Shown piece by piece: positions 1-10,955 of a stretch of DNA of 64,000 nt. Each line of letters begins with the position of its first letter. Position 1 is the stretch's first letter. Source of the stretch: Parastagonospora avenae f. sp. tritici 18332-5 (Eukaryota > Ascomycota > Dothideomycetes > Pleosporales > Phaeosphaeriaceae); contig JAFJTR010000015.1 in NCBI GenBank assembly GCA_022559985.1, forward strand, positions 372,001 through 436,000, in the 5' to 3' direction. Both the position numbers and the translations under genes were made by a program. The notes beneath the pieces were generated by a model, which was given only the letters and a program-made list of their open reading frames with translations, was not told the origin of the DNA and searched no databases.

Positions 1-282
1 GACAATTTCAACATCAACAAGCTCGTCGAACGGATTTCTCTGATACCGCCGTGTTCTCCTGGAGCGCATGCCCTCGTCTGGCCGTGCTTTGTCGCGGGCG
101 CAGAAACAGCCGATCCCGGCCAGAGAGCCTTCTTTGTCGATTACATGAACAGCATTTACGCCCGCACCAAATTTCGCAACATTCCAACAGCCGTGCGAAG
201 CTTGGAAAACATCTGGGCAAGAAAAGGAGGCAAGAGATGGACTCAGTGTTTGCCCGAACTTTCGAACGTGTTAGTAATGTGA
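1..282 (+). CDS. C-terminal fragment of a fungal transcription factor (Fungal_trans_2-like)
   Basis: The frame starting at base 1 is open for 93 codons and ends at TGA 280-282; the 5' part lies outside the window. The fragment contains WPCFVAGAETADPGQRAFF followed by a helix ending in WARKGGKRWTQCLPELSNVLVM. The pattern WPxFxAGxEAxDxxxR is what I recognise as the end of the fungal regulatory domain PF11951 (Fungal_trans_2), usually found downstream of an N-terminal Zn2Cys6 binuclear cluster. It would act in the nucleus as a pathway regulator. It converges with the permease gene, so it may regulate the permease/amine oxidase pair; that is inference from position. The DNA-binding part cannot be seen. 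Confidence 0.68.
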   Translation, partial: DNFNINKLVERISLIPPCSPGAHALVWPCFVAGAETADPGQRAFFVDYMNSIYARTKFRNIPTAVRSLENIWARKGGKRWTQCLPELSNVLVM

Positions 283-471
283 CAGATGGTATATGTCTAA
301 CTGGCACTTGAGATGACAGCTCGATTCAGGCTGTCTACTTTTCAAGTAAATCTAGCCGCGGTCCGGCGTAATACTTCTTAGCATGGAAGAACCAATTCAA
401 GCCTGCAAACAAACCCATTACCCCGATCACAACGCTCGCATAGTCTGGTCGATGTCAGCTTCCCTATCAGT

Positions 472-2173
472 CTAATCTTTTTGGCTGAACCCACTCATGC
501 TGCTTCCCGTGACAGGCTTGACAACGGGGAAGCAATAGAAGACGAGAACGAAGATGGCAAACAGCACAGTCACGATGTTCGCCGTCCAGCCTATCACCGA
601 TGGAGGTCTGACGTAACGAGTTTGCGGTAACCAAGTCAAGGATCTTTTCCGATATATAAGCAGTGCCGCTGGAAAGGCGTAGGTGACATGCTGTAGGATC
701 AGCCCTGTGCCGATAAAGGAATTGAAGGCTGACGTTGAGCCTAGGTAAACACATCCGATGATAAACATGATGGCGAAGTTGAATAGCAGAGCGGCGATAG
801 GAACTTGCTGTTTTGGACTCATCTTGTTCAGCCACCGACTTCCAACGATTGCGTTATCGCGCCCAAAAGACCACGTCAGGCGGGAAGCAGTTTGGTGACT
901 TCCATTGAGCGCTATTAGTACCATTACCGTGAGAGACACGATAAACACGGTGGCTGCCGCGTCCGACCGTGTGCTTTGGCGCCAAATCTCGTAAATTGGC
1001 ACACTGAAAGGATCGTCAGCACTTGCAACTTTACCATAGGCCTGAAGAACATACCCGGTTGCTGTTGAGACAACAGATTGCAAATCATTCGTGCAGTACA
1101 GCATTACGATTGCAAAGACGAACGATGTCACGAAGCCGATGGATATCGTGCTCAGTAGAGCGCGCGGCACCACCACGGCGGCGTTTTTGCACTCTTCAGC
1201 TAGGTGTATCGCGCCATCAATACCAGCATACATATAAGTAGGATTGATGAGGCCTGTCAAAAAGGCGATACCGTCAACCCACCCGCTTTCGTTCACGAAC
1301 GTGGTCCATACGAATTCTGACGATTGGTAGTGTGGGCCAGTACGAGCAAGACTGACGATGACAACCATGACCAAGCTGGTAATGGAGAGGAAGACTGTGG
1401 AATTAGATACAAGAAAAGCTCAACCGAGTCGCCACACTTACAGCCAACATCATGGATCCACATCGTTCGCTTGAGTACATATATGTTGTACAAGAGAACC
1501 AGGGTGTTTGCCGTTTGATATAGCAGAAATGCGTGCCACGGCTTCGGCGCATACGAAGGGTTATAGAAGATGGTCATGCCTATGACCAGCTGTGGAAAGA
1601 TGATGGCCACCCCAGCGCAAAGCGCAATCCACGCAAATACGTTCGTCGCACCGCAGCAGTAACTCTGCAGAACATTCAGCACATTCAGCACAAACAGAGT
1701 CTCAAAACGCTTACCAGCTCTCGACTCCACCTCTTTGGCGCAAGGATGCTGGTCCAATGATACTGGCCTCCAGCTGTAGGATACACACTCGCTAGCTCTC
1801 CCAATGTCAACGCGCAGAGTCCGACCAACACAAAAATGATGATCGGTCCATAGACTAAAGTGACCGGACCGCCTTGACTGACAGCAAGAGCAAATGTCGC
1901 TGCGATACCCGCCCAGCTATTGGAGATGACCCAACCGGCAGAGACAATCTCCAGCTTCGACATGTTTCGCGCATCGTCGGGTTGTAAGTCGAGACCCAAA
2001 AGATGGTGGCTGAGGTCTTGAACCACGCCTTCCTGCGTGGTGATTTCTGAAGTGCTTCTGTCAATACTCAATCAATTTCAACGTTTTACGAAGAACATAC
2101 GTCGCTCTATCTCGGACGAGGACTTCATTTCTTTCGCTTCGCCCATATTGGCTGCGGACTCTATAGGTTTCAT
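472..2173 (-). CDS. Amino acid/GABA/choline-type permease (APC superfamily), four exons
   Basis: Four exons on the minus strand, 2173-2101, 2046-1715, 1664-1442 and 1394-472, join in frame to about 516 aa, the usual length of fungal GABA/choline permeases. The introns (47-54 nt) have GTATGT, GTAAGC and GTAAGT donors. The ATG at 2173 was chosen because the second exon has a stop just upstream and the spliced leader keeps the frame. The N-terminus is hydrophilic with the family's DARNMSKLEIVSAGWV entry into TM1. Further on come PTAGGQYHWTSILAPKRWS in the first loop, ALSRHHQTAS-type residues (ALNGSHQTASRLTWSFGRD) before TM8, and about 12 hydrophobic segments. The product is predicted to be a plasma-membrane importer of amines or amino acids; the substrate is not readable. 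It diverges from the amine oxidase gene. Confidence 0.9.
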
Positions 2174-3049
2174 GGCAACACTTTCTAGGGAGATGTATTT
2201 GATCGTGAGAACACACGACAACTTTATCTCTCAATTTCGCTATCTTCGCCGTTTCTAGGAACAAGGATGCTTTACATCACAATTCAATGATAAGATGGTC
2301 CGGCAGATACAACTCATCCCTCCGCTTATCGTTGCACAGGCACTTTATCAACACCGATCGTATCTTCACCCCGCCCCAGGTGCTGTCGAGCATCAACACG
2401 CCTTTCCTGAACAAGACAATAAAGTGAGACGTCGCTCTGGACGCGGCAACGGGCGCTCGGCGGTACTTTTCGTGCTACCCCGCAAAATGGCCTCAGCTGA
2501 ACCACAAGACACAGAGATACCACTAGTCATGTGAGGATCTTGTTCCACCAACGCGCAATCGTTCCGCCCTACAAGCGCAATTAGGCAGAGTTCCACTTCG
2601 ATTTGGGGAATTGGTCCGATGACTTATCTTACTTGTTGTGACTGGACTGGACAGTCTCGCGATGCGATCTTTGTGAACTTTGCCGAGTACATGTAACTGG
2701 AACAAGCTCGGCCAAGGGGCATTTTCTCACTTTAGCATCCGAATCGGGAAATCGACGAGCCCCACTTTCGACCGTATCAGAACCAGCAATGAACCTTAAG
2801 CTTGATTCTGATTTTCTGGTTTAGTCTGAGTTGCATGCCGTCCAGTTCTCACTTTATTGACCGTATTAGGAAATTTGCTTAGCGCAGTTTCAGCATCGAA
2901 GATGTTTGTGTGTCTTTGACGATGTCTCGGGGTTTTGCCCAGCTGGGGTCGGAATGGATTAAAAGCATTCTCTTCTGGACCCTCGCTCCCAAAGCCGCTA
3001 CATGAAAATTCTCTCGAAACGCAGTGTCTCTTAGTTTGAGCCGGTCAGA
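2174..3049. promoter_or_regulatory. Divergent promoter of permease and amine oxidase with GATA-factor sites
   Basis: This 876-bp region between two divergent start codons has no convincing gene. It holds three exact HGATAR-type GATAAG elements: GATAAG at 2289-2294, and on the opposite strand CTTATC at 2325-2330 and 2623-2628. A fourth, AGATAA, is read on the minus strand near 2223. Such sites are bound by AreA/NIT2-type nitrogen regulators. Clustered sites upstream of amine uptake and oxidation genes fit nitrogen-metabolite control, but binding is not shown. Confidence 0.5.
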
Positions 3050-4596
3050 ATGACTTCTCGCGACGGGTACTGCTGGACACCTGAGGACGGCCTCAAAGCT
3101 GGCGTACCATCCCTTGGCGTCGTATCACCTGCCTCCAACATCAGCAGCTCAGAGGTCCTCTACGATGTTGTAGTAATCGGCGCGGGCTACTGCGGCCTTA
3201 CAGCTGCCCGCAATGCTGCAATTGCGGGACTGAAAGTGTTGCTACTGGAAGGTCGCGATCGCATCGGCGGCCGCTCATGGTCGTCTAACATTGGCGGTTA
3301 TCCTTTTGAAATGGGTGGCACATGGGTCCACTGGGGACAAGCCAATGTCTGGCACGAGGTTGTACGGTATCAGATGGAAGGGGAAGTGGAGAAGAGTCAT
3401 GACTTCACAAATGGCGTGAATCACTTTGAGCTCAACACGTTGCAAGGGACGACCACGATGAGCCATGATGAAGAGGTACGTCGCTAAATGCACTGTCAAT
3501 CACGACTGCTAACAGCCGGACATAGGATGAGGTGACTGCTTCAGCTTTCAAAAAGTTTACAAACATCGACGGCGCCTACGGCCGTGAAACAATTCCACTG
3601 CCATATACTACGTTTCGTAATCCGGCTTCTATCCACCTAGACTCGCAGTCAGCACAAGATCGCATCAACGAGATTGTGAATATCCTTACGGCTCAAGAAC
3701 GTGCTATCCTCGAAACCTCAATTCTCCTCTGTAGTGGCGGCACACTTGAGACGACCTCTTTCCACGAGTTCATGCACTGGTGGGCCATGTGCGGCTATTC
3801 ATACCAAGGCTTTCTCGACCTGCTCATCACATGGAAGTTCCGAGGTGGACAATCAACATTTTCACGGAAATTCTTCGACGAAGCACTCGCCACGAAACGG
3901 TTATCCTACGCCTTCAACACGCCAATCAAACATATCAAAGATACTGGTTCAAGCGTTGCCATCACAACTCGTACCGGCCAGACCTTCCGTGCTCTTCGCG
4001 CAATCTCCACCCTACCACTAAACGTCCTCGGCGCAGTATCTTTCGACCCTCCACTCCCGGCCGGTAAAAAGGCAGCGATAGCCATCGGGCATGTCAATCA
4101 GACAATCAAGGTGCACGCGGAATTATCCAATAAAGCCCTCCGATCATGGACAGGAGTGACGTATCCTCATAACGAACTCTACTACGCCATTGGCGACGGC
4201 ACAACCCCAATGGGAAACACACACGTGGTATGTTTTGGCGGAAACAACAAACACATGGACCCCGAAGCCGACATCTCGGTGACAAAGAATGCCGTGTCTT
4301 CGATGTTCGATCCGTCAAACTATGGGGGCAAAGAAGTTGAGATTCAAAGACTGGTTTTCCATAACTGGAGCAAAGATGAATTTGCAAAGGGCGCGTGGTT
4401 CTTTGCGCCACCAAAACTGCTGATCAACCATCTTGATGATATGAGAGCTCAGCATGGATCGATAATATTTGCGAATTCAGACTGGGCACTGGGGTGGCGC
4501 AGCTTTATTGATGGTGCGATTGAAGAGGGCACGAGGGCAGCGCTGCAGGTCACAAAGGAGATAGAAGCGTTGAATCCTGGGAGACCGAGACTGTGA
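3050..4596 (+). CDS. Flavin monoamine oxidase (MAO-N-like)
   Basis: Two exons, 3050-3475 and 3526-4596, joined in phase 0 across a 50-nt intron (GTACGT...ACATAG), give about 498 aa, typical for fungal amine oxidases. The Rossmann FAD motif VVVIGAGYCGLTAARNA sits near residues 40-56. It is followed by the second dinucleotide-binding region GRDRIGGRSWS and the MAO signature GGTWVHWGQANVWHEV. The C-terminus carries the FAD-closing segment NSDWALGWRSFIDGAIEEG. No covalent-FAD cysteine motif is evident near this segment, as in non-covalent fungal MAO-N. The enzyme would oxidatively deaminate primary amines to aldehyde, ammonia and H2O2, probably in peroxisome or cytosol. I see no clear SKL-type terminus (it ends PGRPRL). 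Its neighbour permease suggests coupled uptake and oxidation. Confidence 0.93.
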
Positions 4597-4680
4597 TTGC
4601 AAATATACTCCATGGATCGTACATCTGCTCTAAGCATAGCATTTTAGACCAGTCACTTGTTTCCGATGACCCGACGCTTG

Positions 4681-5874
4681 CTATGCAACATTGAAGACAT
4701 GCTCTCTCACAACATTCTTCCCATCACTGCTGCTCTTAACCAACCTAGAGCTCGCACCGCCTTTTCCAGCGCTACGGGGTATCGATGCTTTCTCTGACTT
4801 TGGCGTTTCTTCTGGTCCATCGACATAGAACAGGATATACGGCCACGATCCCTCCTTCTCGCTCTTGAATACCCTGACTTTGGAAATGAACTTGTTCCCG
4901 TCTAACTGTCTTTTGTGCTGCATGAGGAAGTACCCCGCCCACCTTCCCACAGGCGCTCCTAACAGTGCTTTCCCAGCATCAGAATCCATACTCCACTCAT
5001 GCCCCGGCCAGCCCTTCGTATCTTCTTCAGGTGGTATCAGCTCTAACAGCGCTTTTTTCATGTGCTGATTGGTATTACTATTGATCACCATCGTAGCCAT
5101 GAAGTATTTTATACCTTCAATATTGTCTGCCGCCGCACGATTCCAGAACGCCCACGAGATGTCGGAGAAAGAACGAATATGCGGCAATTCTTCTGGCTTC
5201 GGGTCGCGGCGCCACAAGCCCGCGGCGGCTTTTGCTGGACTGACAATGTTCATGGCAATCACTGCGCCGCCGATGCCATTCACGCCAACCGCGTGAGCCG
5301 CATCTGTAACGCGCATGAAAGTGCCGCATGGCGCTTTGTAGTACTGGTTTGCCTTTTCCGGTCGGCTGCCATCCTCGTTCAAGATGACGGCAGGACTGTC
5401 GAAATGTTCGATCTGGAAGCACTGATTGGGTCCGCCTTGACCCTTTGACTTCGTGCCCAAGCCGAGTTCGTTGAAACATTTCTTATCACATTCTTCGTCG
5501 TGCTTCTTTTGCATGGCGTCGGTGTTATCGTTATAGCCCCATGATACGAGCGTGCCGTGTAAGTCTCCATCGTATGGGCTCTCTGCTGTTTCACCGAGAC
5601 CGTAGAGGGTGGCTGCTGCCTTATCGTCGGCTTTTATGCCTTGGAGGAGCTTGGCACCTTGCTGTACCGACAAAGTCCATGCGTCTTCCGCAGCTTGAGC
5701 TGTGAATCTATGTTTTGGTTCATCTTCAAGCCTAAATCTGTTCGCGATGGTGGTATTGAGCTCGAGGGCGGGCGAAGAGTTGATTGAAAGCGGCCCAAGA
5801 GCCGGGTCGGAAAAGACTCTTGCTGTTGCAAAAATTGCCAGAAGGCAAATGAGGAATGGTGAGCCGACTACCAT
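4681..5874 (-). CDS. Secreted conserved fungal protein of unknown function
   Basis: A single exon of 397 aa starting at ATG 5874. The first 22 residues (basic/hydrophobic, ending in ATARVFSDP) look like a signal peptide. The body has conserved-looking blocks: SWGYNDNTDAMQKKHDEEC, GLGTKSKGQGGPNQCFQIEH, a run around CGTFMRV that introduces GVNGIGGAVIAMN, and WPGHEWSMDSDAGKALLG. I recall these from an uncharacterised family common in filamentous ascomycetes; I know of no tested function. Several cysteines (ECDKKC, NQCF, APCGTF) suggest disulfides in an extracellular fold. The last 40 residues are Lys/Ser-rich and probably disordered. It converges with the amine oxidase gene (about 85 bp apart). 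Confidence 0.72.
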   Translation of the reverse strand: MVVGSPFLICLLAIFATARVFSDPALGPLSINSSPALELNTTIANRFRLEDEPKHRFTAQAAEDAWTLSVQQGAKLLQGIKADDKAAATLYGLGETAESPYDGDLHGTLVSWGYNDNTDAMQKKHDEECDKKCFNELGLGTKSKGQGGPNQCFQIEHFDSPAVILNEDGSRPEKANQYYKAPCGTFMRVTDAAHAVGVNGIGGAVIAMNIVSPAKAAAGLWRRDPKPEELPHIRSFSDISWAFWNRAAADNIEGIKYFMATMVINSNTNQHMKKALLELIPPEEDTKGWPGHEWSMDSDAGKALLGAPVGRWAGYFLMQHKRQLDGNKFISKVRVFKSEKEGSWPYILFYVDGPEETPKSEKASIPRSAGKGGASSRLVKSSSDGKNVVREHVFNVA

Positions 5875-6185
5875 TGTGCATCGACGTCACACAGACGCTG
5901 CTGTTATTTGCCGCGATGCTGGCGGAAATTTCCGATTGAAAGAGAGAACAAGCACCGCAATAGCGCGAAAAGTGAAGCAGCCCGTCACGGCAGGAACAAC
6001 CCTGCTTCACCTTACATAAATACGTGCGTGCGAAAACAAATAATAAACTTCGTGACCACGTCACAAGAAGTTGGTAGAGTCTACAGAAGTCATCCATCTG
6101 ATTCTAGGTTGAACATAGCAAACATCCAGGTAAATAAAGCCCTCTCAGCATGGACTGAGACCGAACACCACACCCATCCACCATC
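5875..6185. other. Intergenic, no gene seen
   Basis: Upstream region of the secreted protein gene and of the small open frame at 6186. Apart from general promoter composition I see no feature I can support. Confidence 0.4.
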
Positions 6186-6392
6186 ATGACATCTTCAGAG
6201 TTGCCAGACACGAAGTCGAACATTCCCGACAAGCAACTCTCACCTATGACCATCCAGCAGATTGCTGAAACGATCAAAAGCTCGATTTCCAAGGTCATGC
6301 ACGAAGAAATTCTTCCTGCTATCAGACACGAAGTCGAAGGCATCGTTGAAGAGACAATACGTCAGCAAGATGGCCCAAATAGGAGGGAGTAG
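6186..6392 (+). CDS. Possible small helical protein (68 aa)
   Basis: The ATG at 6186 has a good context (CCATCATGAC) and opens a 68-codon frame. The middle, from IQQIAETIKSSISKVMHEEI to the following LPAIRHEVEGIVEETIRQQ, has regular heptad-like spacing of hydrophobic residues and would form an amphipathic helix or coiled coil. The frame ends at a TAG at 6390-6392. No homologue is recognised. It may be a complete small gene, the first exon of a longer one, or chance; the orderly helix favours real coding only weakly. From 6393 to 6677 I see no further gene. Confidence 0.33.
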   Translation: MTSSELPDTKSNIPDKQLSPMTIQQIAETIKSSISKVMHEEILPAIRHEVEGIVEETIRQQDGPNRRE

Positions 6393-6677
6393 CAGTAAAA
6401 GAAGGCTTCGGAAATGGTACGGCAGGATGTGGACATCAAAGAGGAAGGGAGGATAACTAGAGACTTTACAATTCGGCGTCAAGGTTGGATACCAACAGAA
6501 ACAGACTGATAGAACTTACAGAGGTAGCATGGTTAGCGAAGGTAATTAAGACAGTGAGGAAAAGTAGCAGAAGAGCGAGGCGGGAAAGTAGAGCAAACAT
6601 GATGAACATGCTGCTGGGCTGGAAGAAGTTGAAGCCATGCTTCTCACATCAACCTGTGTTGCATACAGGGAAGCGAC

Positions 6678-7823
6678 TTAATAAACTGCTATCAATATGG
6701 CAATACTAGTACACAGAATGATCAAAGATGCAGCTGGACTGCCTTTGACCTGTGATGCGTTGTTATGCCGTTCTCCGGTCTCGTTCTGAGGCACTCCAAC
6801 AAACGTTGGTCCTTTGCCGCCTGAACTTGCCATACCCTTATAGCTTGGCACATCGCATATCTTGTCGTCGCCCCTGCCTTCGCTACACAACTCGTCGTAC
6901 TCTCGGTTGCGCTTTGCATCTGTCGAATTGAAGTAGCCCATGAAGTATGCGACAGTCAATATAGCATCCTGTGCAGGCGGCCCCGCCGTCCAATTGGGGT
7001 TTCCATCGCTCCAGTGGCTGATTTGAAAGACTCCCGGGGCTGCTGGCACAGACTGATTCAAGTCGCCCATCCAGCCTCCGTCGAAGTAAAAGCTGACGAG
7101 ATTCTCACTCCAGTCGTACCGATACTCGTGAAACCCATCCGACGGTATCACGCCCATCTTGCCTTCGATAAAGCCAGCCGTGTTTCTCGCGTCATTACCT
7201 TCTGCAACGCTCGCATCGCTATGCACAACAAGGTTTGCTGGGTAAGGGTTGCTTTGTTTGATTCCTTGTTGACGGGACAGCATTTCCATGTCGATCTCTT
7301 TCGCGTCGCTGTTGTACCAGAAGTGGCTCGCGCAGGTACCGGAGATCGATGTCGTCTTCATGAAAGTTCGAAAGCTTCCAAATTGCACATCTTCTCTTTT
7401 CGATTGTATCTGTGCTACACTGACAAGACCGTCCGTGATCTGCGAGCGTACTATGAGTTGAAGACCGCAATCAACACCAGGGCCTTTCATTGAGGCACTG
7501 TCCCACCCCGAATTGGGATTTGCGACCGGGTTTGGCACAATGTTTTCCATTGCCACTCGCTTCCCGTAACGACCGCTACTTGGGTCATAGTTGAAGCGGG
7601 CGTACTTGATTTTCCAATCCTTCGAGTCAGCGAAGTTATGTAGCGCGCGGAAGTTGACGTGTAAGGCTTCGGTATAGAGGATAGTCCTGGGGTATTGGGC
7701 TGCATCGCCCCCATAGTGGACGCGATAGCCACACTCGCACAATGCCAGAGTGCCTCGAATAGAGAGACAAATAATCAATGTCCATATTGCGCCGCATGGT
7801 AACTTGAACTTCGGCGGAAGCAT
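6678..7823 (-). CDS. GPI-anchored glycoside hydrolase family 16 protein
   Basis: A single exon of 381 aa from ATG 7823. It begins with a signal peptide (about residues 10-28, LPCGAIWTLIICLSIRGTLA) and ends with a hydrophobic tail, LIILCTSIAILIAVY, preceded by small residues. That arrangement fits GPI anchoring. The GH16 active-site motif ExDxE appears as KEIDMEML (Glu176 and Glu180 by count). The family's beta-jellyroll strands are recognisable around VQFGSFRTFMKTT, GFHEYRYDWSENLVSFYFDG and ISHWSDGNPNWTAGPP. GH16 enzymes cleave or transglycosylate beta-glucans; the fungal members are often cell-wall remodelling enzymes. The substrate is not decided by sequence. It lies beside and in the same orientation as the GT2 synthase gene, which may or may not be functional linkage. 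Confidence 0.88.
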   Translation of the reverse strand: MLPPKFKLPCGAIWTLIICLSIRGTLALCECGYRVHYGGDAAQYPRTILYTEALHVNFRALHNFADSKDWKIKYARFNYDPSSGRYGKRVAMENIVPNPVANPNSGWDSASMKGPGVDCGLQLIVRSQITDGLVSVAQIQSKREDVQFGSFRTFMKTTSISGTCASHFWYNSDAKEIDMEMLSRQQGIKQSNPYPANLVVHSDASVAEGNDARNTAGFIEGKMGVIPSDGFHEYRYDWSENLVSFYFDGGWMGDLNQSVPAAPGVFQISHWSDGNPNWTAGPPAQDAILTVAYFMGYFNSTDAKRNREYDELCSEGRGDDKICDVPSYKGMASSGGKGPTFVGVPQNETGERHNNASQVKGSPAASLIILCTSIAILIAVY

Positions 7824-8325
7824 CCTGAACGTGTTGTGATGTGTCGGGATGATGCACGTAAGTTGCTGGGCTCCGGACCAACAAAGTCATATCATGCTAC
7901 TGCACATCAGACGTAGGGACAAGTAATGCACTATATGTCGTACCTGACTTCCGCACGATCAAGCATTGGTCCATGCTGCAATTTGTGATCAATAGTCCGA
8001 ATGACTACGCTCCGGACTCAGTCGAATCCATGGTTTCCTCAAATTCTTCGGACTAGCGTACATCGTACCATGGTAAGGAAGTGCGCTAGAGTGTCGGCGA
8101 TCAATTGCGAACCACCTATGGTATGCATTGCACGCTTACGGGGAGCGCTAGTGTCAGGAGGCATTTCTCCAGTCAACGGAACATTTTCCCGACAACACTT
8201 ACTTATGATATTGGAGAAGATTTGCGGGAACTCTCGATTGATAGTTGAGTCTATGAAGCGTTGAGGACCCTAAAGTCAATTTATACAAATAATCTGAAGT
8301 CTAAAATAGGCCGCCAGAGAAATGC
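7824..8325. other. Intergenic between GH16 and GT2 genes
   Basis: About 500 bp holding the GH16 promoter and the 3' flank of the GT2 gene. No supported gene or repeat is seen. Confidence 0.4.
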
Positions 8326-10341
8326 TCACAGTAACTTGGCAGGGACCGGCCTAGCTAGCTCTAGTTCTTCGTCCTCATGAACTTCCAGCATCTCTTCCCG
8401 AATGATGGTGCGCTGCTTTTCTGCCTCAATGTCCAAACATGACTGAGCTGCCGTTAGTGCGGAGAAGCTCTCGGTTACCCGAGGATGCCGATGCGCGAAA
8501 AATGCGGCGTACGCATAAAGCGAGTAATACACGCTAACGGTGTTGACAAATGTAAGCGCCATCTTCATCAAGAAGTATACAGGCACCACTTTCCAGGCAA
8601 TCATCTCTTTCTTGTAGCGAAGGTGGACAGCGTTGAAGAAGAGCACTCCGACGACGTAGACACCAAAAAGCGCAGCGGTCATGATGCCCACCATCTTCGG
8701 CTGTACCCACAGGGCGATTGGTAGCATGAACGGTCGAGAAAAGTATATAAAAGTTTCCACAATCTCAGAAAGAACGAAGACTTTTGTGATGAACTCGTAG
8801 TGGCCAAGCCGCCATGCGAAGATCAAGTAGTTGAAATCGTCGCGCAGACGATAGAGGTAGAAGAAGTTCCAGCGATAGAAGCGCTGTTTCCAAACAGTCA
8901 TCTCTCCATACCCGCCCCGTGTAGACTTGACGGGAATAAACAGGGAAGGTGGCGTCTCGGTCTCGACAAAGACCTGTGAGCAGAATTCGATACGGTAGCC
9001 GGCAGATCTACAAGTATGGCCGAAATACCAGTCTTCAGAGATCTTGTATCCGGGGTGGCCCCAAAAGAGCTTCTCGAGGATGTCGCGATTCCACAAGATG
9101 ATTGCGCCGTGAGGAAAAGTAGCACTGCCGTATGTGCCTTGAAAGTGTCTAGACAGGCCAGAGAGTTTGTATTCGAGGTCTTGAGCTTGTTGAATGTACG
9201 TTCCTTTCGAGCCATTGGCTCCGGTGCTTTTGATTGTATATCCTATACATACAGTGGAGCGATGTTCCCTCGTGTCACTGATCCGGTCGGTCACAATCGG
9301 GAGATTGGCCGGTAGATGGACATCATCATCAATGAGCATTGCATATTTGAACTTCTTGGCAAGCATGACGCCAACGAACTCAGCGATAATCTTACTACCG
9401 ACTGGGATCCAGGCATGGTTGACGCCGTACTCTTTGCATACGTCTTCCGCGTTGTCCAGAGGCGTAGGGGAGTTTCCGTTGGCAAGGACAAAGATCTGAT
9501 CGGGCTTGAAGATCTTCAATGCGTATTCAATGGTCTCTGGAAGGGCGCCCGCAGCCTTGTAAGCAGGAATAAGGAGGCAGGTTTCGGATGCATCGGTTCG
9601 TGGCACGGGATTCTCAGGGTCGAGTGGTTCCGCGTTCTTCTCGAACTTGACAAAAAGCTGTGGAAGCCAAGATATGCTAGCACCCCAGAGGAAGAATATG
9701 AGAACGCCCATGGTCACATGATTACCGAATTTGAGCCACTTCCTATGACATGATTAGAGAAGATTTTGAAGAATCCAAAGTTCGACAACTTACCATAGCG
9801 AGTAGCATATTCCATCCCAAATCGGAAACCCAATAAAGCCAAAATATGTTATGCACAGTATCATGATGAACCAAAACATTTGCCAGGCAAATGATGAATA
9901 CTTGTTTGGTTCAAAAGCTTTCTGGCGCTGCTCAGCGAGGGCAAGAAACTCTTTGATATCTTCTGGATCAGCGCTTGAACCGAGAGGTACGGCGCTTGCC
10001 ATGGGTGGCTTCTTGACGTAGTAAAAGCTGCTGGATGCAGAGGGTGAGCGGAATGATCGCGAGACAGATTCTTTAGAAGATGTTGCCGATTGAAGTGGAA
10101 GAATCTTTGGTCTAGTAGTTGGCGGTTTGCGTGATGTCCTGGTCCCCTGACGTGACATGGGTCTGCTTTGTGGATCATCGGTAAACGTGGACATCAATGA
10201 AGATTGACTGCGTTGTGCTGGGGAGATTCGAGCGCTGAGGGGTGGAGTTGGCGTTTCGCGGACTACAGTGATCTCGTCGTGTACAGACTCCCGGGAGCGG
10301 CTGAGGGTCGATGACCTCAGCGAGTTAGAAGTTGGCTGCAT
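8326..10341 (-). CDS. Membrane processive glycosyltransferase family 2 (polysaccharide synthase)
   Basis: Two exons, 10341-9794 and 9742-8326, join across a 51-nt intron (GTAAGT...TCATAG) to about 654 aa. Exon 1 encodes a Ser/Arg-rich cytosolic N-terminus of roughly 145 residues, then a membrane helix (FWFIMILCITYFGFIGFPIW). Exon 2 begins with a second helix and the catalytic GT-A domain, with CLLIPAYKAAGALPETI, the donor/metal site IDDDVHLP, the base motif SEDWYFG and the processivity motif QRFYRW. Three to four C-terminal membrane helices follow. This is the plan of hyaluronan/cellulose/chitin-type synthases, which polymerise a UDP-sugar while exporting the chain. It resembles the fungal GT2 group studied in Zymoseptoria as needed for surface hyphal growth (from memory). 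It shares an upstream region with the dehydrogenase at 12855. The product polymer is unknown. Confidence 0.9.
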
Positions 10342-10909
10342 TTTCGACTTAGGACTAGGTTGGAAAAGTTGAGTGAGAGACAGAAAGATTGTTCCTAGTT
10401 ATTAAAGAGTGTTTGAACAGAAATCGAGACGGAAAAGAGTGTATGCGTAGGTGGTGTAGACCTAATGTGTTGAAGGAGAGTGCCATCTCACAACATAAGC
10501 ATTCTGGCTATCTTTAACCACATAGCCCGTGGAAGATTCGCCCTAGGCATCGGCGAAATCTCTGAACACTGCAATAGAATGCAGGGAACGATGAGCCGTG
10601 GTGAGTCCAGACTGCGATGATACAGACATCAACGTCCTCCCGAGGAGCTTCGGGACTCACCACCAAGCCTGGACCGAGGCGAGTTTGGCAGATACCGGCG
10701 AGGACGAACATAAAGACTACAATTGGACGTGAGGATCTGGTTGATATTTGGGAACCATCTAGCGGTAGTCTTTAGACCGTCTGGAGCCGGCCCAGGGCCA
10801 TGCAACTATCAGTGAGCTTGATGTCATGTGTCCAAGAATTCTCGCGAGCTTGAGATATAGGTCCCAAGCATTGTTTTTATTCTGTCTTGCCATGATAGGA
10901 AAGTGTTGT

Positions 10910-10955
10910 CGATGCCATGCGCGATGGGGGAAAAGTGTTCTTGCGCATGGCATCG
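10910..10955. repeat. Perfect 13-bp inverted repeat (hairpin)
   Basis: CGATGCCATGCGC at 10910-10922 is followed after 20 nt by its exact reverse complement GCGCATGGCATCG at 10943-10955. No coding frame explains it. It could be a dimeric-protein binding site, a relic of a small mobile element or a transcript hairpin. Confidence 0.7.
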
